Shown here: positions 53,606-62,602 of the stretch, piece by piece | Layout: each line of letters begins with the position of its first letter | Position numbering within the stretch: position 1 is the stretch's first letter | The notes under the pieces: generated by a model | The model's database searches: none | What the model was told of the DNA's origin: nothing | What the model saw: only the letters and a program-made list of their open reading frames with translations | Assembly (NCBI GenBank): GCA_051295955.1 | Contig: JBPDWA010000002.1 | Location: 248,001-312,000 of the forward strand | Source of the DNA: Enterococcus faecalis_A | GTDB taxonomy: Bacteria; Bacillota; Bacilli; Lactobacillales; Enterococcaceae | Direction: 5' to 3' | DNA: 64,000 nt | Translations under genes and position numbers: made by a program

Positions 53606-55621
53606 ATGGATAAGTCAAATATGTCAAGAAAAGAGCGTAGAAAATCAGAACAAAAACAAGTAATTTCCTCACAAATGAAAAAAAACACCACAGCTTTCAG
53701 TTCGGCCTTGATTGTTTCAACTATCGCAACACCAGCAATATTACCTGTTGTTACCGAAGCAACCAGCAATAACGAGTTAAACACGGCTCAAGTTAGTCAG
53801 CTGTCAGAAACGCAAGTGACCACTGAAACAAGTTCGGATTCTGTTGCATCGTCAACACCAGCTGAGGCTACAACTAATTCAGAGACTACGGCGCCTCAAA
53901 CATCTGCAGAAACAAATCATAATACAACTGAAGCGACTACTGAGAGTACGACACCAGCACCCGCAACATCAACTACTGATCCAGTTACCAGTCCTACTCC
54001 TACAACTACTGATTCTATTGGCCCGGCAGTGGCGCCTAAAGCATTAGGAGCGTCTGCAAGAAGCGTGAATCCGGCATCTTTTATTGCTGAAATCGCTGCA
54101 TATGCTCGATCTGTAGCCGCTGATAATGATTTATATGCATCCGTTATGATGGCTCAAGCAATTGTAGAAAGTGGTTGGGGCGGCAGTACTTTATCTCAAG
54201 CCCCGAATTATAACTTATTTGGGATTAAAGGAAGCTATCAAGGACAGACTGTTTACATGGACACTTGGGAATATTTAAATGGTCAGTGGGTCATTAAAAA
54301 AGAACCATTTAGAAAATATCCCTCTTATCAAGAATCTTTCCAAGATAATGCCTATGTATTAAGAACGACTTCTTTTCAAGCTGGCGTTTACTTCTATTCT
54401 GGAACTTGGAAGAGCAACACAAATTCTTATAAAGACGCTACCGCATGGTTAACCGGTCGTTACGCTACGGATCCAAGCTATGGAACGAAACTAAACAATG
54501 TGATTAGTGCTTACAATTTAACTCAATATGATACGCCGGCAACCAATGGCAATACTGGTGGCAACAATAATAACAATACTGGGGGAGGCACTCCTACGTC
54601 GGATGTTTATCATACTGTTCAAGCAGGCGATAGTTTATGGGCATTAGCTTCTAAATATAATACGACCATTGCTAATATTAAAAGTTGGAATAATCTAAGC
54701 GGTGACACAATTTATGTTGGCCAAAAATTGATTGTAAAAAAAGGCAGTGCAGGTGGCACTAGCGGCAGTTCTACTAACAACGGGACTTCAACGGGTGGTA
54801 ATAACAGTGGCGGCTCCGGCAGCACCGGAAACACATATTACACTGTAAAATCCGGGGATACGTTATCCGCTATTGCTAGTCGATACGGTATCAGCTTAGC
54901 AGATTTACGGGCGTGGAATAATATTTCCGGCGATCTGATTTATCCGGGCCAAAAGTTCATCGTTAAAAAAGGCAGTGCAGGTGGTACTAGCGGCGGTTCT
55001 ACTAACAACGGGACTTCGGGTGGTAATAACAGTGGCGGTTCCGGCAGCACCGGAAACACATATTACACTGTAAAATCCGGGGATACGTTATCCGCTATTG
55101 CGTTTCGTCATGGCATTAGCTTAGCAGATTTACGGGCGTGGAATAATATTTCCGGCGATCTGATTTATCCGGGCCAAAAGTTCATCGTTAAAAAAGGCAG
55201 TGCAGGTGGTACTAGCGGCGGTTCTACTAACAACGGGACTTCAACGGGTGGTAATAACAGTGGCAGCACCGGCAGCACCGGAAACGCATATTACACTGTA
55301 AAATCCGGGGATACGTTATCCGCTATTGCGTTTCGTCATGGCATTAGCTTAGCAGATTTACGGGCGTGGAATAATGCAATCGGTGATTTAATTTTCCCAG
55401 GCCAAAAATTAATTGTTAAAAAAGGAACATCAGCTGGTAATAGTACTCAAAATACTAATACCAATACAAATACGTCCACTAAAAAAACTCACACAGTTCA
55501 AAGTGGTGATACATTGTGGGGCTTAGCCCGTCAATACAATACCAGTATTCAAAAAATTAAACAGCTAAACGGCTTGTCCAGTGATATTATTTACATTGGT
55601 CAAGTATTAAAACTTGCCTAG
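53606..55621 (+). CDS. LysM autolysin, GH73 N-acetylglucosaminidase (AtlA-like)
   Basis: 671 residues. A YSIRK-less N-terminus with basic residues then a hydrophobic segment (about 35-50) serves as signal peptide, followed by a Thr/Ser-rich region to about residue 140. The GH73 domain (about 155-305) has the catalytic Glu in AQAIVESGWGGS and the YNLFGIKG motif. Five LysM domains follow (THTVQSGDTLWGLA-type), joined by Gly/Ser/Asn-rich linkers. LysM 2, 3 and 4 are almost identical in DNA and protein. The enzyme cleaves peptidoglycan during cell separation, and the LysM number tunes wall binding. The start follows GGGGG. Confidence 0.92.
   Translation: MDKSNMSRKERRKSEQKQVISSQMKKNTTAFSSALIVSTIATPAILPVVTEATSNNELNTAQVSQLSETQVTTETSSDSVASSTPAEATTNSETTAPQTSAETNHNTTEATTESTTPAPATSTTDPVTSPTPTTTDSIGPAVAPKALGASARSVNPASFIAEIAAYARSVAADNDLYASVMMAQAIVESGWGGSTLSQAPNYNLFGIKGSYQGQTVYMDTWEYLNGQWVIKKEPFRKYPSYQESFQDNAYVLRTTSFQAGVYFYSGTWKSNTNSYKDATAWLTGRYATDPSYGTKLNNVISAYNLTQYDTPATNGNTGGNNNNNTGGGTPTSDVYHTVQAGDSLWALASKYNTTIANIKSWNNLSGDTIYVGQKLIVKKGSAGGTSGSSTNNGTSTGGNNSGGSGSTGNTYYTVKSGDTLSAIASRYGISLADLRAWNNISGDLIYPGQKFIVKKGSAGGTSGGSTNNGTSGGNNSGGSGSTGNTYYTVKSGDTLSAIAFRHGISLADLRAWNNISGDLIYPGQKFIVKKGSAGGTSGGSTNNGTSTGGNNSGSTGSTGNAYYTVKSGDTLSAIAFRHGISLADLRAWNNAIGDLIFPGQKLIVKKGTSAGNSTQNTNTNTNTSTKKTHTVQSGDTLWGLARQYNTSIQKIKQLNGLSSDIIYIGQVLKLA
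54738..55435 (+). repeat. Tandem LysM repeats in the autolysin gene
   Basis: Three near-identical units of about 225 bp (starts near 54738, 54965 and 55190), each a LysM domain plus a Gly/Ser/Asn linker. Unit boundaries are marked by AAAAAAGGCAGTGCAGGTGG. Linker lengths differ by a few codons between units, which points to recent duplication or slippage. Confidence 0.9.
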
Positions 55622-55625
55622 GTCG

Positions 55626-55654
55626 TTGAAAAATTTCAAAGAGTTTGATAGTAT
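55626..55654 (+). promoter_or_regulatory. Promoter of the leuS T-box leader
   Basis: TTGAAA at 55626-55631, a 17-base spacer, and TAGTAT at 55649-55654, just upstream of the T-box stem I. Confidence 0.6.
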
Positions 55655-55664
55655 GTAATTTATA

Positions 55665-55918
55665 ATAATAAAAACGATGTGAAGGAATAGTAGAAAGAAC
55701 CATGTTTTCAGAGAGCGTATGGTTGGTGAAAATACGTACAGAAGCTTTTGAACTCGCCTTTAAGTTATTTTGCTGAATTCTAGTAAGCAAAATCGGTGAC
55801 GACCGTTATAACAGATAAGATCAAAATAAGCGAACATGATGCTATGATTTGATAAAATTAGGTGGTACCACGTTAAATACAAACGTCCTATAGGATTCGT
55901 CCTATGGGGCGTTTTTGC
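55665..55918 (+). promoter_or_regulatory. T-box leader of leuS (specifier CTC, Leu)
   Basis: Stem I elements are present: the AGTAGAAAGAAC side of the specifier loop, CAGAGAGC and GGTTGGTG distal-loop sequences, and GAACTCGCC with specifier CTC at 55753-55755. The T-box sequence AGGTGGTACCACG is at 55860-55872, followed by a terminator stem at 55881-55916 (CGTCCTATAGGA / TCCTATGGGGCG, then TTTTT). Uncharged tRNA-Leu would stabilise the antiterminator and allow leuS expression. Confidence 0.92.
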
Positions 55919-56053
55919 TGCGAATCACTACGATTGACGCAAAGCGACAGAGTAGATGATGAGCAGCACTTGACGAGTGCACCGAGTGAAGTTTCCAATG
56001 AACTGAATCACTACGATTGACGCAAAGCGACAGAGTAGATGATGAGCAGCACT
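55919..56053 (+). repeat. Post-T-box repeat, leuS copy (contains a 46-bp direct repeat)
   Basis: Starts directly after the T-box terminator with TTGCTGCGAATCACTACG. It contains two identical 46-bp units (55925-55970 and 56008-56053) joined by a 37-bp spacer. The first unit plus spacer recurs after the His T-box terminator (61837-61950, minus strand) in the same order and orientation relative to the terminator. Confidence 0.88.
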
Positions 56054-56482
56054 ATCGAGAGAATTGAGGAAACAAACCGCGAAACTGATTCACTGTGATT
56101 CTTACGCCAAGCGTCATAAACCTACAAACTTCATCTGTTTATTATGAAATAATTAATAAACGGCCGTCATATAATTTTTTTGTGAAAAAGTAGTAAAGGG
56201 AGTTTCGATTGAATTGCGGACGCTGATAAAATAGTAGCAGCAAATATCTATCCTTCTTCAAGGCATCAAACTCGGCGGACGAAGTATGAATATGTCAATG
56301 GTTGCTTTTCAAGTACACGAGCGTATGCAGTTAAAGTTTACAAGTACGTCTTGTATTATTTCCTATCTTTTCGTACGTAAAACATTTTTTTAATGAAATT
56401 GAGCTTGCAAGTTGCAATTTCTTCGAATATCATAAACAGTAAAACCGAATGAATCGGCCTTACTTAAAATAGGAGGAAAAAC
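56054..56482 (+). other. Long leader segment before leuS
   Basis: 429 bases between the repeat and the leuS start, with no gene or RNA family recognised. A GGAGG ribosome site is at the end. The distance from T-box terminator to leuS (565 bases) is unusually long. Confidence 0.5.
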
Positions 56483-58897
56483 ATGAGCTATAATCATAAA
56501 GAAATTGAAAAAAAATGGCAAAAATATTGGGCGAAAAATAATTGCTTTAACACCCAAGAAAATCTAGATAAGGAAAAATTTTATGCTTTAGATATGTTCC
56601 CTTATCCATCCGGACAAGGACTTCATGTAGGGCATCCCGAAGGCTATACCGCAACTGATATCCTCTCGCGTATGAAGCGCAGCCAAGGTTATAACGTGTT
56701 ACATCCCATGGGCTGGGATGCCTTTGGCTTACCGGCTGAGCAATATGCTTTAGATACTGGAAACGATCCAGCTGAGTTCACTAAGAAAAATATTGAAACG
56801 TTTCGACGCCAAATTAATTCGTTGGGATTTAGCTATGATTGGAATCGGGAAGTGAACACAACGGACCCTGATTATTACAAATGGACGCAGTGGATTTTTA
56901 CAAAGCTCTATGAAAAAGGCTTAGCGTATGAAGCTGAAGTAGCCGTTAACTGGGTACCAGAATTAGGCACGGTTATTTCAAATGAAGAAGTAATTGATGG
57001 CAAAAGTGAACGTGGAGGCTATGACGTAATCAGAAAGCCTATGCGTCAATGGATGTTGAAGATTACGGCTTACGCTGATCGCTTATTGGAGGACTTAGAC
57101 TTAGTTGACTGGCCAGAAAGTATCAAAGATATGCAACGTAATTGGATTGGTCGTTCACAAGGAGCTAGTATCACATTTAAAGTTGCTGGTACCGACGAAA
57201 GTTTTAATGTATTCACAACACGTCCAGATACGCTATTCGGTGCCACTTATAATGTATTAGCGCCAGAACTGGACCTAGTTCAAAAAATTACAGCGCCGGA
57301 ACAAAGAGCAGCCGTGGAAGCTTATATTGCTGAAACCGCTAAAAAGTCTGACCTGAAACGTACTGATTTAGCGAAAGAAAAAACGGGGGTCTTTACTGGC
57401 GCCTATGCAATTAATCCTGTAAACGGCCAAGAAATCCCAATTTGGATTGCTGATTATGTACTTGCTTCATATGGAACTGGAGCGATTATGGCAGTTCCGG
57501 CTCATGATGAACGAGACTATGATTTTGCGAAAAAATTTGGCATAGATATTTTGCCTGTAATTGAAGGCGGCGATATAGAAGTAGCTGCTTATACAGGAGA
57601 TGGTCGCCACATTAACTCTGATTTTTTAAATGGTTTAAATAAAGCCGAAGCGATTACAAAAATGAGCGAATGGTTAGAAGCTAACCACGTCGGAAAAAAA
57701 GAAATTTCTTATCGTTTGCGTGATTGGTTGTTTTCTCGTCAACGCTATTGGGGAGAACCTATTCCAATTATTCATTGGGAAGATGGTACAACCAGTGCAG
57801 TCCCTGAATCAGAACTACCGTTGCGCTTACCAGTAACTTCAGATATCCGCCCAAGCGGCACGGGTGAATCGCCTTTAGCAAATATCGATGAATGGGTCAA
57901 CGTAGTAGATCCTGAAACAGGTATGAAAGGAAAGCGTGAAACCAACACGATGCCGCAATGGGCCGGTAGTTCTTGGTATTATTTACGGTTTATCGATCCT
58001 CACAATAAAAAAGAATTGGCAAGTTATGAAAAACTAGAAAAATGGCTACCGGTTGATATTTATATTGGTGGAGCTGAACATGCAGTGTTACACTTGCTTT
58101 ATGCTCGCTTTTGGCATAAATTCTTATACGACCTTGGCGTAGTACCAACAAAAGAACCTTTCCAAAAGCTATACAATCAAGGTATGATTCTTGGAGAAAA
58201 CAATGAAAAAATGTCTAAATCACGTGGTAATGTAGTCAATCCCGATGATGTTGTCGCTCAATATGGCGCAGACACATTACGCTTATATGAAATGTTTATG
58301 GGACCTTTGGATGCTTCTATTGCGTGGAACGAAAATGGCTTAGAAGGCAGCCGCAAATTTTTAGATCGCGTCTGGCGTTTACTAGTAGATGAAAACAATA
58401 AAATGCGAGATTGTGTTACAACTTTAAATGATGGAAAATTAACGAAAGTATACCATCAAACAGTGAAAAAAGTGACAGAAGACATGGAACACTTGCATTT
58501 CAATACAGCCATTTCTCAATTGATGGTTTTTGTAAATGAAGCCAATAAAGTTGACGCTTTACCCTATGATTATATGAAGGGCTTCGTGCAACTGCTAGCA
58601 CCGATCACTCCGCATATTGGTGAAGAATTATGGCAAATTCTGGGCAACGAAACAAGCCTAACCTATGCACCTTGGCCTACTTATGACGCATCAGCTTTAG
58701 TGGAAGATGAAGTGGAAGTGGTCTTCCAAGTGAATGGAAGGCTACGAGGTAAGCAATTAGTTGCTCGCGGTATCAGCAAAGAAGAATTAAAAGCAGAAGC
58801 TATGAATCATGAAACCGTCAAAGAGTTTATTGAAGGAAAAACGATACGTAAAGTCGTTGTCGTTCCAGAAAAATTAGTTAATATTGTTGCAAACTAA
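56483..58897 (+). CDS. leuS: Leucyl-tRNA synthetase
   Basis: 804 residues, the standard bacterial size. The HIGH-type motif is in HVGHPEGYTATD, the KMSKS motif in NNEKMSKSRGNV, and the editing domain contains the threonine-rich FTTRPDTLFG. A C-terminal tRNA-binding domain is complete. The enzyme charges tRNA-Leu in the cytosol. Expression is controlled by the CTC T-box upstream. The start follows AGGAGGAAAAAC. Confidence 0.98.
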   Translation: MSYNHKEIEKKWQKYWAKNNCFNTQENLDKEKFYALDMFPYPSGQGLHVGHPEGYTATDILSRMKRSQGYNVLHPMGWDAFGLPAEQYALDTGNDPAEFTKKNIETFRRQINSLGFSYDWNREVNTTDPDYYKWTQWIFTKLYEKGLAYEAEVAVNWVPELGTVISNEEVIDGKSERGGYDVIRKPMRQWMLKITAYADRLLEDLDLVDWPESIKDMQRNWIGRSQGASITFKVAGTDESFNVFTTRPDTLFGATYNVLAPELDLVQKITAPEQRAAVEAYIAETAKKSDLKRTDLAKEKTGVFTGAYAINPVNGQEIPIWIADYVLASYGTGAIMAVPAHDERDYDFAKKFGIDILPVIEGGDIEVAAYTGDGRHINSDFLNGLNKAEAITKMSEWLEANHVGKKEISYRLRDWLFSRQRYWGEPIPIIHWEDGTTSAVPESELPLRLPVTSDIRPSGTGESPLANIDEWVNVVDPETGMKGKRETNTMPQWAGSSWYYLRFIDPHNKKELASYEKLEKWLPVDIYIGGAEHAVLHLLYARFWHKFLYDLGVVPTKEPFQKLYNQGMILGENNEKMSKSRGNVVNPDDVVAQYGADTLRLYEMFMGPLDASIAWNENGLEGSRKFLDRVWRLLVDENNKMRDCVTTLNDGKLTKVYHQTVKKVTEDMEHLHFNTAISQLMVFVNEANKVDALPYDYMKGFVQLLAPITPHIGEELWQILGNETSLTYAPWPTYDASALVEDEVEVVFQVNGRLRGKQLVARGISKEELKAEAMNHETVKEFIEGKTIRKVVVVPEKLVNIVAN

Positions 58898-58915
58898 AAG
58901 GGACAATCAGATAAA

Positions 58916-58950
58916 AAAACAGCCGCTTTACTTAGCGGTTGTTTTTTGTG
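58916..58950. terminator. Terminator between convergent leuS and DUF2798 gene
   Basis: AACAGCCGC / GCGGTTGTT stem flanked by A-run and T-run (TTTTTTG). It overlaps the last codons of the leftward gene at 58928. Confidence 0.8.
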
Positions 58951-59386
58951 TTCTTGCTTGCAATTTTGCTAAAACAAATCGTGAAAGTGGACCGACGATT
59001 AATAGCTGATAAGGCAATGCGACAATAAAATTCATTTTCCAAGCTTGTAGATAAGCATTCCAAGAGTATGTGCCGCTTTCTATAACTAAACCGAAAATAG
59101 ACATAAAAGTTACCATTCCTAACACCATTAAGCTTGAAATTGTGATAATTAAATAGAGTGGTTGCTCCAGTTTAATTGGTAATCGAAAAACAATTTTTTT
59201 TGCATAAATCCCTACTACGAACACATCTAAGAGTAATGCTAACACAAATCCTGTCAGTAAGCCTTTTGACAATTCCCTTAATGAAAAATGGTTATGAATA
59301 AGTAGGTTATAGCTGCTCATCCCTAAAACCATAAAAAAGCACATGAACGTGGTAAAAATAATTCTTTCTTTTTTAGATGTTGGCAT
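58928..59386 (-). CDS. DUF2798 family membrane protein
   Basis: 152 residues from the ATG at 59386, seven bases after GGAGG; the ATG two codons earlier is too close to the ribosome site. Four membrane helices (about residues 8-28, 42-62, 78-100 and 112-135) carry the DUF2798 pattern (NLLIHNHFS; WNAYLQAWKMNFIVALPYQ). Function unknown; sometimes annotated as a small transporter. It is monocistronic and leftward. Confidence 0.8.
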   Translation of the reverse strand: MPTSKKERIIFTTFMCFFMVLGMSSYNLLIHNHFSLRELSKGLLTGFVLALLLDVFVVGIYAKKIVFRLPIKLEQPLYLIITISSLMVLGMVTFMSIFGLVIESGTYSWNAYLQAWKMNFIVALPYQLLIVGPLSRFVLAKLQARTQKTTAK

Positions 59387-59620
59387 CTTCATTCCTCCTT
59401 TTATGCGCCGCTTTTACACGACATCATTGAGTGTAACAAAAATTTTTTGATCGCATAAGTTAGAATTTCATGAGAAATAAAATAAGCGAAGGATAAGACA
59501 CAGAAGGAGTGGAGCACTAGTCATTAAGACCACCGTACGCCACTCCTTTAAAACATCATTTATTTGTGAAATTTAACGCCATCAATTGGCAGCAACTAAA
59601 TTGAATCTATCCTGCTGTTA

Positions 59621-60439
59621 TTATCTCTTAGTGACATCTTCTCCAAACCACTTAGTGGAAATTTTGGCAAGTGAACCATTGTCTCGCAATGTTTGTAACG
59701 CTTGGTTGATTTTTTTCATCAGCTGAGGATCAGTTTTACGCATGCCTACAGTAAAATCTTCACTTGTGTAGCCAACGCTGAAGATTGAATAATTGTTCAA
59801 GTTATCTTCATGGGAAAGATAATAGTTTGCGTAGACTCGGTCGATTAACAAGCCATCAATTCTTCCGGATTTTAAATCTAAAAAGGCTTCGTTATAGCCG
59901 TCATACAAAATCGGGGTTTGATTTTTTACTCGTTTTTTCAAGAGATTTGGTTGACGTTCAAAACTATCATAACCGGAGGAGCCATTTTGGACCCCAAGAA
60001 CTTTCCCTTGCATATCAGCAGGTGCTTTAATATTTTTTTCTTTTAAAGAGACCATTACTTGATCATTGGTCATGTAAGAATCACTAAAGCTAACTTTTTC
60101 AGCTCGTTCAGCTGTTTTGGTATACCCGTTCCAAATCAAGTCAATGGTTTGATTTTGTAATTCATTTTCTTTCATTGTCCAATCAATCGGTTGGAAATCG
60201 GCTTTAATGTTGTACAATTGGAAGACAGCTTTTGCTAAATCAACATCGAAACCAATGATTTCTCCTGTTTTATTTTGAAAACCCATGGGGACAAAGGAAT
60301 CATCTAAACCAATGATGATGCGTTTTTCTTGCTTGATTCGTTGCCATTGGTCGGCAGTAGATTTTTTTCTGCCGCAACCAGCAATCAGAACCAAAAGGAA
60401 TAGGAGCGGGAATAATGTAATAAGAATTTTTTTCTTCAT
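59621..60439 (-). CDS. Amino-acid ABC transporter substrate-binding lipoprotein (probable His)
   Basis: 272 residues from the ATG at 60439, seven bases after GGAGG; an upstream start in the ribosome site is rejected. The signal peptide ends in the lipobox LIAGC. The SBP_bac_3 fold is marked by IIGLDDSFVPMGFQ, IIGFDVDLAKAVF and VLGVQNGSSGYDS. It binds a polar amino acid outside the membrane. The two T-boxes upstream both carry a His codon, so histidine is the likely substrate. Last gene of the leftward permease-ATPase-SBP operon. Confidence 0.88.
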   Translation of the reverse strand: MKKKILITLFPLLFLLVLIAGCGRKKSTADQWQRIKQEKRIIIGLDDSFVPMGFQNKTGEIIGFDVDLAKAVFQLYNIKADFQPIDWTMKENELQNQTIDLIWNGYTKTAERAEKVSFSDSYMTNDQVMVSLKEKNIKAPADMQGKVLGVQNGSSGYDSFERQPNLLKKRVKNQTPILYDGYNEAFLDLKSGRIDGLLIDRVYANYYLSHEDNLNNYSIFSVGYTSEDFTVGMRKTDPQLMKKINQALQTLRDNGSLAKISTKWFGEDVTKR

Positions 60440-60457
60440 TATAAATCCTCCTTTCAA

Positions 60458-61090
60458 CTATACAGGTGTAACAGTTAGCAATTTATCCGCAATATTTTCT
60501 GCAAACGTCAGATCATGGGTAACGACAATTTGGGTTATTCCTTGCTTTTTGAGTGAAAGAATAACTGTTTCGACTTGTTGACGTAAAGCAGGATCAAGGG
60601 CACTAGTCGGTTCATCATAGCCTAATACTTTAGGCTTCATAGCTAAAGCTCTGGCTAAGGCGACGCGTTGTTTTTGACCACCGGATAACTGAAAGGGATA
60701 AAGGTCTTCCTTACCGGATAAACCGAATTTTTCCAATAAAGCTCCTGCTTCTTTTTGGCTGGCAATCTTGTCTTGTTTTAAGGCCAATACAGGTGCTAAA
60801 GTGATGTTGTCCATGACAGATAGGTGAGGGAAAAGCTGAAAATCTTGAAATACAATTCCTACTACTTGATCAGTATTATCCATAGCTACAGGATTAAACG
60901 GTATGCCATCTAACAGGAATTCGCCGAAATTAATGGTTTCAAGGCCAGCTAAACAGCGCAACAGCGTAGTTTTTCCTCCACCAGAAGGACCAACAATACT
61001 TAAGATTTCTCCATCATTAATTTCTAAATTTAATCGATCAATAATTGTACGGGTGCCAAAGCGTTTGGTTAAATTTCTAATGGTTAACAT
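60458..61090 (-). CDS. Amino-acid ABC transporter ATP-binding protein
   Basis: 210 residues with Walker A GPSGGGKTT, signature QLSGGQKQRVALARAL and Walker B VLGYDEPTSALDP, the polar amino-acid (GlnQ/HisP) type. It lies between the permease (12 bases upstream) and the binding-protein gene (18 bases downstream), all under the tandem T-box leader. Confidence 0.93.
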   Translation of the reverse strand: MLTIRNLTKRFGTRTIIDRLNLEINDGEILSIVGPSGGGKTTLLRCLAGLETINFGEFLLDGIPFNPVAMDNTDQVVGIVFQDFQLFPHLSVMDNITLAPVLALKQDKIASQKEAGALLEKFGLSGKEDLYPFQLSGGQKQRVALARALAMKPKVLGYDEPTSALDPALRQQVETVILSLKKQGITQIVVTHDLTFAENIADKLLTVTPV

Positions 61091-61102
61091 AAGCCCGTCC
61101 TC

Positions 61103-61744
61103 CTATTTGTAATATTGATAAAATTTTTCAAATTTCTTTACAGCAAAGGTTAAAATGGCAGTAAAAAGTAAGTAAAGAGTGCCCACTAAAACAAGAGGCA
61201 GCAAGGTAACATCACGGCTCATAGCGATTTTTCCGGCTCGTAATAAATCGCCCAAGCCTATAACATAAATTAAAGATGTATCTTTTACTAAATTAATGAC
61301 TTCATTTCCGATTGAAGGTAAGACAATTTTTATGACTTGTGGCAAAATAATTCGAGTGACCGTTTGAAAGGGTGTTAAGCGCAATACTTTCGCTGCTTCG
61401 TATTGACCTTGTGGAATAGCAGCAATGCCGCCTCTAAATATTTCTGCAAAGTAAGCTGCATAATTAAGAATGAAGGCAAATATAGCTGCATCATAGCGTT
61501 CAAAAACAAGTCCGATTAATGGCAATCCATAGAAAACAAAGATTAGCTGTAGGAGTAAAGGTGTTCCGCGCATCAACCAAATATATAAATCAATCAAGTA
61601 GCGTAACGGTTTAAAGCGTGTCTGTAAAACAAAGGCAATGAAAATCCCTAAAGGAATGGCTCCTAGCAATGTAAAAAAGAATACTTTTAGCGTCATGCCA
61701 GCTCCCTGCAATAAAGCTGGTAAAATTTCTCCAAAATAATTCAT
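61103..61744 (-). CDS. Amino-acid ABC transporter permease
   Basis: 213 residues, five membrane helices, of the HisM/GlnP type. The EAA loop is EAAKVLRLTPFQTVTRIILPQ. First gene of the operon, about 200 bases after the terminator of the nearer T-box. GGAGG precedes its ATG. Confidence 0.93.
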   Translation of the reverse strand: MNYFGEILPALLQGAGMTLKVFFFTLLGAIPLGIFIAFVLQTRFKPLRYLIDLYIWLMRGTPLLLQLIFVFYGLPLIGLVFERYDAAIFAFILNYAAYFAEIFRGGIAAIPQGQYEAAKVLRLTPFQTVTRIILPQVIKIVLPSIGNEVINLVKDTSLIYVIGLGDLLRAGKIAMSRDVTLLPLVLVGTLYLLFTAILTFAVKKFEKFYQYYK

Positions 61745-61836
61745 CTTTTTCCCTCCAAAGTATAAAATTACTGTTTTATTTAGAAATCATTTACATAATG
61801 AAATAACAAAAAAAGTAAGAAGATACATGACATTTT

Positions 61837-61950
61837 GCGTCCTCGTAGTGATTCAGAACAAAGGCAACTTCACTCGTTATACTCGTCAAGTGCTGCTCAT
61901 CATCTACTCAGTCGCTAAGCGTCCTCGTAGTGATTCGCAGCAAAAAGTCC
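61837..61950 (-). repeat. Post-T-box repeat, His operon copy
   Basis: On the minus strand, directly after the T-box terminator: TTTTTGCTGCGAATCACTACG, then GAGTAGATGATGAGCAGCAC, TTGACGAGT and CGAGTGAAGTT, ending in GAATCACTACGAGGACGC. It matches 55915-56025 after the leuS T-box with few differences. The second full 46-bp unit of the leuS copy is missing here. Confidence 0.88.
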
Positions 61951-62165
61951 TCTTGGCATTTTGCCAAGAGGACGATTGAATCGTGGTTCCACCTCAATTT
62001 GTCTATCCCTCACAGGACAAACCTCAGGTAGTTGTTTAACAACTACTGCTTAGTAACGGAAGCTGCCGTATTTTCCTACTTTAGTTCAGAAAATAATTTT
62101 TCTAGGTGTGATCTACTAATGTTTCCAGCTTTTTCTCTCAGCATTTGAAAAAGTCTCTGTCAGGA
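61942..62165 (-). promoter_or_regulatory. T-box leader 1 of the amino-acid ABC operon (specifier probably CAC, His)
   Basis: Minus-strand leader with CTGAGAGAAA stem I elements, a specifier region reading AGATCACACCTAGA (CAC at 62108-62110), GTAGGAAAATACGG, and the T-box motif AGGTGGAACCACG at 61983-61995. The terminator GTCCTCTTGGC / GCCAAGAGGAC ends in TTTTT. Stem I is less canonical than in T-box 2, and an Ile (ATC) reading is an alternative. Confidence 0.82.
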
Positions 62166-62239
62166 AAGGGAAAAGGGATATGTCCTAGCTATCGAATGAA
62201 TGTTATTTAAATGTATATCTCCATAAAATTGATAAATAG

Positions 62240-62325
62240 CGGCTCTTTAACTCATTTCATTTGTTAAGTGCTGCGAATCACTGCGACTGCTATCAAACAA
62301 TAGAGCAGATGATTTGCAACAAAAA
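62240..62325 (-). repeat. Degenerate third copy of the post-T-box repeat
   Basis: After the T-box 2 terminator the minus strand reads GTGATTCGCAGCACTTAACA and then AATGAGTT, a weaker match to the repeat after the other two T-boxes. Only the central part is recognisable. Confidence 0.4.
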
Positions 62326-62570
62326 AATCCTTTGGCTATTCAGCCAAAGGACGATCATCTCGTGGTTCCACCTTTATTCATGTTTACTTCGCAGTAAACA
62401 TCTCATGAAGTTGTTAACTTCTCGTATTAACGGGTCGGCCCGGACTTTCCTACTATGTTTTCAAAAAGTCAACTCCCAGATGTGGTTCGCTTATGCTTTG
62501 GGCCTTTTTGCACCAACCAAAGGCTCTCTGTTGTCCAAAGCAGAAGTTACTCTTCTGTTCTTTGTTTTTC
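62320..62570 (-). promoter_or_regulatory. T-box leader 2 of the amino-acid ABC operon (specifier CAC, His)
   Basis: Minus-strand leader with AGAGTAAC on the 5' side of the specifier loop, CAGAGAGCC and GGTTGGTGC distal elements, then GCGAACCACATCTGGGAG with specifier CAC at 62482-62484 between the GAA motif and a conserved purine. The T-box motif AGGTGGAACCACG is at 62361-62373, and the terminator stem GTCCTTTGGC / GCCAAAGGAT is followed by a T-run. This is the promoter-proximal one of two tandem T-boxes. Confidence 0.88.
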
Positions 62571-62573
62571 AAT

Positions 62574-62602
62574 ACTTTACCACCGCTGGAAACTTCTGTC
62601 AA
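62574..62602 (-). promoter_or_regulatory. Promoter of the tandem T-box amino-acid ABC operon
   Basis: On the minus strand TTGACA (62597-62602), a 17-base spacer and TAAAGT (62574-62579), directly before T-box 2. No comparable promoter is seen before T-box 1, so both T-boxes probably lie in one transcript. Confidence 0.75.

Noticed and set aside
54738..55435. CRISPR-like array
   Set aside because: The regular repeats are in-frame LysM domains with Gly/Ser linkers; there are no short palindromic repeats with unique spacers and no cas genes.
59480..59570. Terminator of the amino-acid ABC operon
   Set aside because: AGGAGTGG and CCACTCCT can pair, but the loop is long and no T-run follows on the minus strand, so it was not listed.
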